This document shows, piece by piece, positions 25,469 through 32,681 of a DNA stretch of 64,000 nucleotides. The notes under the pieces are model-generated. The model searched no databases and was not told the DNA's origin. It worked only from the letters and a program-made list of their open reading frames with translations. Location: NCBI RefSeq assembly GCF_045207655.1, contig NZ_CP108784.1, forward strand, positions 5,642,001-5,706,000, in the 5' to 3' direction. Every line of letters starts with the position of its first letter. The stretch's first letter is position 1. A program made the translations under genes and the position numbers. This DNA is from Embleya sp045207655 (lineage in GTDB: Bacteria > Actinomycetota > Actinomycetes > Streptomycetales > Streptomycetaceae).

Positions 25469-26806
25469 TCAGACGTTACGAAAGCGGTTGATGGCGTCGA
25501 TATGCCGCGATCGCATCTCGGCGTCCCGAACCCCCAGGCCCTCCTCCGGTGCGAGACACAGTACGCCCACCTTGCCCTGGTGCAGGTTCCGGTGGACGTC
25601 CCGGGCCGCCTGGCCGGTCTCTTCCAGAGCGTAGGTGCGCGACAACGTCGGGTGAATCTTACCCTTGGCCACCAGACGGTTCGCCTCCCACGCCTCCCGA
25701 TAGTTGGCGAAGTGCGAGCCGACGATGCGCTTCAGGCTCATCCACAGATAACGGTTGTCGTACTCGTGCATGTAACCCGACGTCGACGCGCAGGTCACGA
25801 TGGTGCCGCCCTTGCGGGTGACGTACACGGACGCGCCGAAGGTCTCCCGGCCCGGGTGCTCGAAGACGATGTCCACGTCCTCGCCGCCGGTGAGTTCGCG
25901 GATGCGCTTGCCGAACCGGTTCCACTCGCGCGGGTCCTGGGTGCGCTCGTCCTTCCAGAACCGGAAGTCCTCGGCCCGGCGGTCGATCACCAGCTCGGCG
26001 CCCATGTCCCGGCACAGTTGCGCCTTGTCCTCGGAGGACACCACGCAGATCGGCGTCGCGCCGCCGGCCAGGGCGAACTGGGTCGCGTACGAGCCCAGGC
26101 CCCCGGAGGCGCCCCAGATCAGCACGTTGTCGCCCTGCTTCATGCCCGCGCCGTTGCGCGAGACGAGCTGGCGGTACGCCGTCGAGTTGACCAGGCCCGG
26201 CGAGGCGGCCTCTTCCCACGACAGGTGTGCCGGCTTGGGCATCAACTGGTTGCTCTTGACCAGCGCGATGTGCGCGAGACCGCCGAAGTTGGTCTCGAAG
26301 CCCCAGATGCGCTGCTCGGGGTCGAGCATGGTGTCCGCGTGCCCGTCCGCGCTCTCCAGCTCGACCGACAGGCAGTGCGCGACCACCTCGTCGCCGGGCT
26401 TCCAGGCGTTCACGCCCGCGCCGGTGCGCAGCACGACGCCCGCGAGGTCGGAGCCGACCACGTGGTAAGGCAGGTCGTGCCGCTTGGTCAGCTCCGAGTT
26501 GCGGCCGTACTTCTCCAGGAAGCGGAAGGTGGAGATCGGCTCGAAGAGCGAGGTCCACACGGTGTTGTAGTTGATCGCACTGGCCATCACGGCGACGAGG
26601 GCTTCGCCGGGGCCGAGTTCGGGCAGCGGCACGTCTTCGACGTGCAGCGACTGACGCGGATCCTTGTCCCGCGATTCCATGCCCTCGAACATCGTCTCCT
26701 CGTCCTTGTGGACGGTGACGGCGCGGTACGAGTCGGGAAGCGGGAGCGCTGCGTACGCCTCCTTGGGGGTGTCCCCCGCGAGGATGGCGTCGAGGATCTC
26801 CTTCAT
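25469..26806 (-). CDS. ccr: Crotonyl-CoA carboxylase/reductase
   Basis: A 445-residue medium-chain dehydrogenase that reduces and carboxylates crotonyl-CoA to ethylmalonyl-CoA with NADPH and CO2. The ATG at 26806 has GGAGG just upstream. The four residues reported to hold CO2 in the Kitasatospora enzyme are all present at the same numbers: Asn81 ('NYNTVW'), Phe170 and Glu171 ('WGFETNFGG') and His365 ('GSHFANY'). The NADPH loop is 'IWGASGGLGSYATQ'. It begins the ethylmalonyl-CoA pathway and supplies polyketide extender units. A TTACC-N4-GGTAA palindrome sits 68 bp upstream of the start. Confidence 0.97.
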   Translation of the reverse strand: MKEILDAILAGDTPKEAYAALPLPDSYRAVTVHKDEETMFEGMESRDKDPRQSLHVEDVPLPELGPGEALVAVMASAINYNTVWTSLFEPISTFRFLEKYGRNSELTKRHDLPYHVVGSDLAGVVLRTGAGVNAWKPGDEVVAHCLSVELESADGHADTMLDPEQRIWGFETNFGGLAHIALVKSNQLMPKPAHLSWEEAASPGLVNSTAYRQLVSRNGAGMKQGDNVLIWGASGGLGSYATQFALAGGATPICVVSSEDKAQLCRDMGAELVIDRRAEDFRFWKDERTQDPREWNRFGKRIRELTGGEDVDIVFEHPGRETFGASVYVTRKGGTIVTCASTSGYMHEYDNRYLWMSLKRIVGSHFANYREAWEANRLVAKGKIHPTLSRTYALEETGQAARDVHRNLHQGKVGVLCLAPEEGLGVRDAEMRSRHIDAINRFRNV

Positions 26807-26873
26807 CGTCGGCCTCCATGGGTCGGCGGTTGAAGCATGAGACAACATGAGGGATTGCTGAACTTCGCTGAAC

Positions 26874-26887
26874 TTACCCGCTGGTAA
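26874..26887. promoter_or_regulatory. Palindromic operator candidate upstream of ccr
   Basis: TTACC CGCT GGTAA, a perfect 5+5 inverted repeat around 4 bp. It resembles TetR-family operators. Similar sites occur at 27535, 35174 and 36642, one of them directly before the tetR gene. Confidence 0.6.
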
Positions 26888-26917
26888 CGTTAGGCGGTCG
26901 GCACAAACCCGACAAGA

Positions 26918-26940
26918 GGCGGAGTCGCAGGAACTCCGCC
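26918..26940 (-). terminator. Probable terminator after the epimerase gene
   Basis: An 8-bp stem GGCGGAGT/ACTCCGCC with a 7-nt loop, followed on the minus strand by a short T-rich stretch. It lies about 120 bp beyond the epimerase stop and upstream of the ccr promoter. Confidence 0.5.
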
Positions 26941-27059
26941 ACTCGTTTGACGATGTGTCGGTTCACGAGAGGTCGCAAGTGGTCGGGCGGGTGCCCGGGA
27001 AGGCGGCGGGGCCGGGCGCGGATGGCGCGGGCCGGGCGCTGGTGCGGTGACGTGGGCGG

Positions 27060-27503
27060 TCAGTGCTCCGCGGCGGGGTTCGCGGCCGAGGTCACCAGCT
27101 CGGTGAGCACACCGTGACAGTCCTTGGGGTGCAGGAAGGTGATGCGCGAACCCATGGAACCACGGCGCGGCTCGTCGTACAGCACCCGGACGCCCTTGTC
27201 CTTGATCGCGGCCGCGTCGGCGTCCACGTCGGCGGTGCCGAAGGCGATGTGGTGCACGCCCTCGCCGTTCTTGGCGAGCCACTTCGCGACGGTGGAGTCC
27301 TCGCGGATGGGCTCCAGGAGCTGGAGGTAGGACGCGCCGCCGTCCGAGGTCTCGTTGATCTTGAGCATCGCCTCGCGGACGCCCTGCTCCTCGTTGACCT
27401 CGGTGTGGAACACCTCGAAGCCGTAGGTCGCCCGGTAGAACGCCACCGTCTCGTCGAGGTTGTGGCAGGCGATGCCGATGTGGTCGATACGTGTGAGCAC
27501 CAT
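27060..27503 (-). CDS. mce: Methylmalonyl-CoA epimerase
   Basis: A 147-residue vicinal-oxygen-chelate enzyme that interconverts (2R)- and (2S)-methylmalonyl-CoA, and in related pathways ethylmalonyl-CoA. GGAGG precedes the ATG at 27503. Two beta-alpha modules carry the expected metal ligands: His8 ('RIDHIGIA'), Gln61 ('YLQLLEPI'), His85 ('GVHHIAFG') and Glu135 ('GVLTELV'). Length is normal for the family. It is divergent from the thiolase gene and has the shared TTACC palindrome in its leader. Confidence 0.95.
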   Translation of the reverse strand: MVLTRIDHIGIACHNLDETVAFYRATYGFEVFHTEVNEEQGVREAMLKINETSDGGASYLQLLEPIREDSTVAKWLAKNGEGVHHIAFGTADVDADAAAIKDKGVRVLYDEPRRGSMGSRITFLHPKDCHGVLTELVTSAANPAAEH

Positions 27504-27534
27504 GGCCTCCAAAGGCCTCTGGGAAGTACCCGGG

Positions 27535-27548
27535 TTACCTGCGGGTAG
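27535..27548. promoter_or_regulatory. Palindromic operator candidate between mce and the thiolase gene
   Basis: TTACC TGCG GGTAG, with 4 of 5 arm bases complementary, lies 32 bp before the mce start. Flanking GTACCCGGG and TACCCGG elements add further partial half-sites. It lies in the 258-bp divergent region, so it could control both genes. Confidence 0.55.
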
Positions 27549-27761
27549 ATACCCGGTCCGTCGAAACGAGACTATGGGTGAGAGCACACCCGGTATGGGT
27601 GGCCCGAGATGGTGGGTTCCGTCACATCGGAGCCCCCTGCCGTGGTCGCGGCCCTTGCGGGTAGGTTCCGGAACAACCTCACGTCCGTCGCGGGGATGCC
27701 GCACGTCGCCCAGGCCGCCTGGCGATGGCACCCCGACCATCAAGTTGTGGAGGCCACCCTC

Positions 27762-28949
27762 ATGGCCGGTTCTGTCATCGTCGCCGGGGCCCGCACCCCC
27801 ATGGGCCGTCTGCTCGGATCCCTCAAGGGCTTCTCCGGCACCGACCTCGGCGCCATCGCGATCAAGTCCGCGCTCGAGCGCGCGGGCATCACCGGGGACC
27901 AGGTCCAGTACGTGATCATGGGCCAGGTGCTCCAGGCCGGCGCCGGGCAGATGCCCGCCCGGCAGGCATCGGTGAAGGCCGGCATCCCGATGAACGTGCC
28001 CTCGCTCACGATCAACAAGGTCTGTCTCTCCGGCCTGGACGCGATCGCGCTGGCCGACCAGCTGATCCGCGCCGGCGAGTTCGACATCGTGGTCGCGGGC
28101 GGCATGGAGTCGATGACCAACGCCCCGCACCTGCTGCCGAAATCCCGTGAGGGCTTCAAGTACGGCGCGATCGAGATGCTCGACGCGATGGCCTACGACG
28201 GCCTGACCGACGCGTTCGAGAACATCCCGATGGGCGAGTCGACCGAGCACCACAACGGCAAGCTCGACATCTCCCGCCGGGAACAGGACGAGGTGGCCGC
28301 GCTGTCGCACCAGCGGGCCGCCGCCGCCGCGAAGAACGGGGTCTTCGACGCCGAGATCGTGCCGGTGCAGATCCCGCAGCGGCGCGGCGAGCCGGTCGTG
28401 TTCGCCACCGACGAGGGGGTCCGCCCGGACACCACCGCGGAGTCGCTGGGCAAGCTGCGGCCGGCGTTCACCAAGGACGGCACCATCACCGCGGGGTCGG
28501 CCTCGCAGATCTCCGACGGCGCCGCCGCCGTCGTGGTGATGAGCAAGGCCAAGGCCCGGGAGCTGGGTCTGGAGTGGCTGGCCGAGATCGGCGCGCACGG
28601 CAACGTCGCGGGCCCGGACAACTCGCTGCAGTCGCAGCCCTCGAACGCGATCAAGCACGCGCTGGGCAAGCAGGGCCTGACCGTCGACGACCTGGACCTG
28701 ATCGAGATCAACGAGGCGTTCGCCGCGGTGGCCGTGCAGTCGATGCGCGACCTCGGGGTGGGCACCGACAAGGTCAACGTCAACGGCGGCGCGATCGCGC
28801 TGGGCCACCCGATCGGGATGTCCGGCGCCCGCGTGGTGCTGCATCTGGCGCTGGAGCTCAAGCGACGCGGCGGCGGCACCGGCGCGGCGGCGCTGTGCGG
28901 CGGTGGCGGCCAGGGCGACGCGCTGATCCTGACGGTCCCGGGCAACTGA
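27762..28949 (+). CDS. Acetyl-CoA C-acetyltransferase (thiolase)
   Basis: A 395-residue thiolase that condenses two acetyl-CoA to acetoacetyl-CoA or runs in reverse. The ATG at 27762 has GGAGG 9 nt upstream; longer in-frame starts lack one. Active-site residues are in place: Cys88 ('NKVCLSGLD'), His349 ('IALGHPIGMSG') and Cys379 ('LCGGGGQGD'). The acetoacetyl-CoA it makes could be reduced by a hydroxyacyl-CoA dehydrogenase, dehydrated to crotonyl-CoA and passed to Ccr, all encoded in this window. It precedes the MeaB-type gene in the same direction. Confidence 0.95.
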   Translation: MAGSVIVAGARTPMGRLLGSLKGFSGTDLGAIAIKSALERAGITGDQVQYVIMGQVLQAGAGQMPARQASVKAGIPMNVPSLTINKVCLSGLDAIALADQLIRAGEFDIVVAGGMESMTNAPHLLPKSREGFKYGAIEMLDAMAYDGLTDAFENIPMGESTEHHNGKLDISRREQDEVAALSHQRAAAAAKNGVFDAEIVPVQIPQRRGEPVVFATDEGVRPDTTAESLGKLRPAFTKDGTITAGSASQISDGAAAVVVMSKAKARELGLEWLAEIGAHGNVAGPDNSLQSQPSNAIKHALGKQGLTVDDLDLIEINEAFAAVAVQSMRDLGVGTDKVNVNGGAIALGHPIGMSGARVVLHLALELKRRGGGTGAAALCGGGGQGDALILTVPGN

Positions 28950-29042
28950 GCCCACCGGTCGCCGTGCCGCGCGCGGGCGCGGGCGCGGGCGGGGGCCGAG
29001 GCGACGCGGGCGACCGGGCGGTTCACGATGCCCTACCCACCT

Positions 29043-29107
29043 GAAACGATCTCGGAGTCGCGTGGCCCACACCCCGGTGTGCGGCCGCGTCGACTCCGGG
29101 GTCGTTT
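29043..29107 (+). terminator. Long imperfect hairpin between the thiolase gene and meaB
   Basis: Arms 29043-29060 and 29091-29107 pair with a few mismatches. Inside is a smaller hairpin, CACACC/GGTGTG (29068-29073 with 29076-29081). It lies about 95 bp after the thiolase stop and 30 bp before meaB. It may terminate, attenuate or stabilise the message. Confidence 0.45.
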
Positions 29108-29137
29108 CGGCATATCCGAGCAGGGAAGCGGTGGCGC

Positions 29138-30100
29138 ATGAGGTCGGGGATGGATGTCGCGACGTTGGTGGCCCAGGCCCGGGAGGGTCGGCCCCGGGCG
29201 GTCGCCCGGTTGATCTCGCTGGTCGAGGACGCGTCGCCGAAGCTGCGCGAGGTGATGGCCGCGCTCGCGCCCTTGGCCGGCAACGCGTACGTGATCGGGC
29301 TGACCGGATCGCCCGGCGTGGGCAAGTCGACGTCCACCACCGCGCTGGTGAGCGCCTACCGCAGGTTGGGCCGGCGGGTCGGGGTGCTCGCGGTGGACCC
29401 GTCCTCGCCGTTCTCCGGCGGCGCGCTGCTGGGCGACCGGGTGCGGATGCAGGACCACGCGACCGACCCCGGGGTGTACATCCGCTCGATGGCCTCGCGC
29501 GGGCATCTGGGCGGGCTGTCCTGGTCCACCCCGCAGGCGCTGCGCGTGCTGGACGCGGCGGGCTGTGACGTGGTGATCGTGGAGACCGTCGGCGTGGGTC
29601 AGTCGGAGGTGGAGATCGCCTCGATGGCGGACAGCACGGTGGTGCTGCTCGCGCCCGGGATGGGGGACGGGATCCAGGCGGCCAAGGCCGGGATCCTGGA
29701 GATCGGCGACCTGTACGTGGTCAACAAGGCGGACCGGGACGGCGCGGCGACCACGGCGCGCGAACTCGGGCACATGTTGTCGCTGGGCGAGGCGCGCGGG
29801 CCGGGGGACTGGCGTCCGCCGATCGTCAAGACGGTGGCCTCGCGCGGCGAGGGCGTGGACGAGGTGGTCGAGGCGCTGGAGAAGCACCGCGCCTGGATGG
29901 AGGCCGGTGGCGAGCTGACCCGGCGCCGACGGCGCCGGGTGGCGGACGAGGTCGAGGCGATCGCGGTCACCACGCTGCGGTCGCGGATCGGCGATCTGCG
30001 CGATGGCCTTCGGCTCGACGCGCTGGCCGCGCGGGTGCTCTCCGGGGATCTGGATCCGTATGCGGCCGCGGACGAGTTGATCGCGGGGCTGGGGGCCTGA
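29138..30100 (+). CDS. meaB: Methylmalonyl-CoA mutase-associated GTPase MeaB
   Basis: A 320-residue ArgK/MeaB-type G protein that loads and protects the B12 cofactor of acyl-CoA mutases. The start is ATG 29138 with GGGAAG upstream; ATG 29150 is an alternative. The P-loop 'GLTGSPGVGKSTS' (about 54-66) is followed by 'VLAVDPSSPFSGGALLGDRVRM', 'VIVETVGVGQSE' and 'VVNKADRDG' (NKxD). Its likely partner is the isobutyryl-CoA mutase large subunit encoded 2.6 kb downstream; no methylmalonyl-CoA mutase gene is in the window. Confidence 0.94.
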   Translation: MRSGMDVATLVAQAREGRPRAVARLISLVEDASPKLREVMAALAPLAGNAYVIGLTGSPGVGKSTSTTALVSAYRRLGRRVGVLAVDPSSPFSGGALLGDRVRMQDHATDPGVYIRSMASRGHLGGLSWSTPQALRVLDAAGCDVVIVETVGVGQSEVEIASMADSTVVLLAPGMGDGIQAAKAGILEIGDLYVVNKADRDGAATTARELGHMLSLGEARGPGDWRPPIVKTVASRGEGVDEVVEALEKHRAWMEAGGELTRRRRRRVADEVEAIAVTTLRSRIGDLRDGLRLDALAARVLSGDLDPYAAADELIAGLGA

Positions 30101-30146
30101 GGCCGACCTCGGCTTGTCGTGGTGTGGGCCGACCTCGGCTTGTCGT

Positions 30147-30378
30147 CCTCAAACGCCGGACGGGCTGATGGGTCGGCCCCGATCGTGGGGTCGGCCCGGC
30201 TCGGAGCGTCGTCCTCAAACGCCGGACGGGCTGGATTTGGTGCCGTTTCGGGTTCGGGCTCGGCCTTGGTGTCGAACGGGCGGCTTCGGCTCAGCGCCTC
30301 GAACGCCGGATGGGCCGGATGTGGCGCCGCTGTCGACTCGGGCTCGGCTCGGTGTCCTCGAACGCCGACGGGCCGGGT
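30147..30378. repeat. Cluster of dispersed intergenic repeats (four copies)
   Basis: Four copies of a 22-26 bp element with the core CCTCAAACGCCGGACGGGCT start at 30147, 30213, 30297 and 30356. The last two read CCTCGAACGCCG and are more diverged. They fill the 284-bp gap between meaB and the convergent MarR gene. The same element, as CCTCAAACGCCGGCCGGGCT, recurs at 34403-34542. From memory this family is common between Streptomyces genes, usually near gene ends. Confidence 0.85.
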
Positions 30379-30384
30379 CCCGGC

Positions 30385-30885
30385 TCAGGGTTGCTTCAGG
30401 GATGGGCAGGCCGTGGTGCGGGCGGCCGGGCGGAGTTTTTCGGCCACCGCGCCGAACGCCTCGCCGACGATCCGCTTCTGGTCGGCGGTCATCACGTCCA
30501 TCAGGTGCTCGCGGACGCTCTCCACATGGGTGGGCGCCGCGGCCTCGAGCACGCGCCAACCCTGGTCGGTGAGGACCGCGAAGGCGCCGCGCCGGTCGGT
30601 CGGACAATTGCGGCGCGCGACCAGGCCGGCGTTCTCCATCCGGGTCATCTGGTGCGAGAGCCGGCTCTTGGACTGCTGGGTCGCCTCGGCGAGATCGCTC
30701 AGCCGTACCTCCCGGTCCGGGTGCTCGGAGAGCCGGACCAGGATCTGGTAGTCGTGCAGGGACAACCCGTGCTCGCGCTGGAGCTCGCGCTCCAGTCGCG
30801 GCGGCAGCATGTTGATCACGGCGATGATCTGGCGCCACACGCACTGGTCTTCATCGCTCAGCCACCTGGGCTCGGCTTCGGTCAT
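30385..30885 (-). CDS. MarR family transcriptional regulator
   Basis: A 166-residue winged-helix regulator. The DNA-binding part is 'LSLHDYQILVRLSEHPDREVRLSDLAEATQQSKSRLSHQMTRMENAGLVAR' (segments), followed by the wing 'CPTDRRGAFAVLTDQG'. There is no ribosome site before the ATG, but TATTCT lies exactly 6 nt upstream on the minus strand, so the message is probably leaderless. A direct repeat TTCAA-N2-TTCAA overlaps this promoter and may be its own operator. The ligand is unknown. It is divergent from a second MarR gene. Confidence 0.9.
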   Translation of the reverse strand: MTEAEPRWLSDEDQCVWRQIIAVINMLPPRLERELQREHGLSLHDYQILVRLSEHPDREVRLSDLAEATQQSKSRLSHQMTRMENAGLVARRNCPTDRRGAFAVLTDQGWRVLEAAAPTHVESVREHLMDVMTADQKRIVGEAFGAVAEKLRPAARTTACPSLKQP

Positions 30886-30891
30886 GTAACG

Positions 30892-30919
30892 AGAATACCG
30901 AAGATAGTTGAAACTTGAA
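30892..30919 (-). promoter_or_regulatory. Promoter and possible autoregulatory site of the marR gene
   Basis: On the minus strand the -10-like TATTCT (30897-30892) lies 6 nt before the ATG. TTCAA repeats at 30919-30915 and 30912-30908 lie between the -35 and -10 positions. A bound MarR dimer there would block polymerase. No good -35 hexamer is visible. Confidence 0.45.
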
Positions 30920-31045
30920 TGACCTGTTGGTTGTGCGCGGGTCCGCGGCGCGCCGCACGGGCGGGTGTGCGAGCCGCGCCCGCGCATACGCGCGGGGGTA
31001 TGCGCAAGACGTGAGACAGCCACGTGACCGATGGGTAACCTCCAC

Positions 31046-31051
31046 TACGCT
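31046..31051 (+). promoter_or_regulatory. Leaderless-type -10 element before the second marR gene
   Basis: TACGCT ends 6 nt before the GTG at 31058, the spacing expected for a leaderless transcript. A CGTGAC that could serve as -35 lies about 17 bp upstream. No ribosome site is present. Confidence 0.4.
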
Positions 31052-31057
31052 CGGCCC

Positions 31058-31654
31058 GTGCCGAAGCCACTGAATCTCCCCTTCGATCCGATCACGCGTG
31101 CCGACGAGCACTGGCGAGAGCGCTGGGGGGAGTGCCCGCCGATGGTCGCGATCACCTCGATCATGCGCGCCCAGCAGATCCTGCTCGCGGGCGCCGACGC
31201 GGTGCTCAAGCCGTACGGGCTGACCTTCGCCCGCTACGAGGCACTGGTACTGCTCACCTTCAGCCGGACCGGCTCGCTGCCGCTGTCCCGGATCGGCGAG
31301 CGGCTGATGGTCCATCCCACGAGTGTGACCAACACGATCGACCGCCTGGAGCAGGCCGAGCTGGTCGCCCGCCGGCCCAACCCGCGCGACGGGCGGGGGG
31401 TGCTCGCGGTGATCACCGACAAGGGCCGCGACGTCACCGAGCGGGCCACCCGGGACCTGACCGCGCGCGAGTTCGGGCTCGGCGCGTACACCCCCGAGCA
31501 GTGCGCCCAGATCTTCGACCTGCTGCGGGTGCTGCGGGTGGACGCGGGCGACTTCCGTGTCGAGGAGACGCCGGCCGGGACCGAGGCGGCATCGGCGCAG
31601 GAGCGGCAGGCGCAGGCGCCGGCCGGTTCGGTGCGCGACACGGCGGGCGCGTAG
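31058..31654 (+). CDS. MarR family transcriptional regulator
   Basis: A 198-residue regulator. I chose GTG 31058 ('MPKPLNLPFDPITRADEHW') because homologues begin this way, rather than an upstream in-frame ATG. The helix-turn-helix region is 'LPLSRIGERLMVHPTSVTNTIDRLEQAELVARRPNPRDGRG' (in part), typical of MarR proteins, preceded by 'PYGLTFARYEALVLLTFS'. The last 45 residues are low-complexity Ala/Gln/Glu. The message looks leaderless. It is divergent from the other MarR gene and about 125 bp before two small membrane protein genes. Confidence 0.88.
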   Translation: MPKPLNLPFDPITRADEHWRERWGECPPMVAITSIMRAQQILLAGADAVLKPYGLTFARYEALVLLTFSRTGSLPLSRIGERLMVHPTSVTNTIDRLEQAELVARRPNPRDGRGVLAVITDKGRDVTERATRDLTAREFGLGAYTPEQCAQIFDLLRVLRVDAGDFRVEETPAGTEAASAQERQAQAPAGSVRDTAGA

Positions 31655-31778
31655 CGGGCACATATCGGTGGGGAGGGGGCGGATTCGGGGACCCCGGTGC
31701 CGGCGACGTAAGCTGCATGCGCCATTGTGAAAAGCGGTCGACGAGGTCGTCGATGCCGCCGTTACCGAAGGTGCCGCC

Positions 31779-32105
31779 GTGAAGCCTGTCGTATTGACCC
31801 GTTACCGGGTGATGGCCTGGATCACCGGGTGCATGCTCCTGGTCCTGTGCCTGTGCATGGTCCTGAAGTACGGGTTCGACACGGGCGAGAAGGCGACGCT
31901 GTACGTCAGCCAGGCCCACGGCTTGTTGTTCATGATCTACCTCGTCGTCACCTTCGACCTCAGCAGCAAGATGAAGTGGAAGTTCGAGCGCATGCTGCTG
32001 ATGATGGTCGCCGGCACGATCCCGCTCGCGTCGTTCTACGCCGAGCGCAAGGCCGTCGAGGCGGTCCGCGAGCGCGAGCCCGCCACTGCCGCCGCCACCG
32101 CCTGA
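31779..32105 (+). CDS. DUF3817 membrane protein (first of a tandem pair)
   Basis: A 108-residue protein with three hydrophobic spans: 'VMAWITGCMLLVLCLCMVL', 'AHGLLFMIYLVVTFDL' and 'MLLMMVAGTIPLASFYAE'. The 'QAHGLLFMIYLV' and 'IPLASFYAE' motifs mark DUF3817. The start is GTG 31779. Function is unknown. A second family member follows after 86 bp in the same direction, with similar layout and the same 'AT(A)' C-terminal flavour, so the pair probably arose by duplication. Confidence 0.85.
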   Translation: MKPVVLTRYRVMAWITGCMLLVLCLCMVLKYGFDTGEKATLYVSQAHGLLFMIYLVVTFDLSSKMKWKFERMLLMMVAGTIPLASFYAERKAVEAVREREPATAAATA

Positions 32106-32191
32106 GCCGTTCGCCCCGTCCGAGGCCGGCCCGGCATGTGTCGGTCGGCTCGGGTCAGCCCGTTTCGAACCCGCTTCCCCCGAGGATCCCC

Positions 32192-32509
32192 ATGCTTTCC
32201 ACCGCTGTCGGCCGCTTCAAGGTGATCTCCATCGCCGAGGGCACGTCGTTCCTGCTCCTGCTCGTCTTCGGTTCGCTGCTGAGCCGGATCTCGGACATCA
32301 ACCTGGTCATGCCGCTGGGCCTGCTGCACGCGGTCATGTTCATCCTGTACCTGCTGGCCATGATGGATGTGCGGACCAAGCTGTCGTGGGACAACAAGAC
32401 CACGCTGCTCGCGTTCATCGCGGCGATCCCGCCGTTCGGCCCGTTCGTCTTCGACTACAAGATGAAGCACAAGCTGGTCGAGCCGACCGCCGCGCCCGCC
32501 ACCGCCTGA
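32192..32509 (+). CDS. DUF3817 membrane protein (second of a tandem pair)
   Basis: A 105-residue paralogue of the preceding gene. It has 'RFKVISIAEGTSFLLLLVFGSLLSRI', 'PLGLLHAVMFILYLLAMMD' and 'TTLLAFIAAIPPFGPFVFDYKM' (segments). The 'AEGTSFLLLL' and 'FGPFVFDYK' motifs are typical of the DUF3817 family. GAGG precedes the ATG. A terminator follows 46 bp after the stop, so the two genes form one transcription unit. Confidence 0.88.
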   Translation: MLSTAVGRFKVISIAEGTSFLLLLVFGSLLSRISDINLVMPLGLLHAVMFILYLLAMMDVRTKLSWDNKTTLLAFIAAIPPFGPFVFDYKMKHKLVEPTAAPATA

Positions 32510-32555
32510 GCGGTCGCCGCCACCGGGCCGCGTGCCCGGCTTCGAGTGCTTCCCG

Positions 32556-32586
32556 AGCCCCCGACGTCCCGTCGGGGGCTTTGGCG
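32556..32586 (+). terminator. Intrinsic terminator after the DUF3817 pair
   Basis: An 11-bp GC-rich stem (32556-32566 with 32570-32580, AGCCCCCGACG) with a 3-nt loop is followed by a short T-containing tail and TTTT a few bases on. It separates the small membrane genes from icmA. Confidence 0.85.
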
Positions 32587-32681
32587 TTTTCGGGGTCGTG
32601 GACATTTACTAGGACGTCCTAGTAATTTTCTCGTGCCGCGCGGGAATGGGTCCTACGACGACGGCAGCGGACAGGAGCCAC

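Noticed and set aside
27504..27761. A riboswitch in the mce/thiolase leader
   Set aside because: The symmetric elements are short DNA palindromes; no known riboswitch consensus was recognised.
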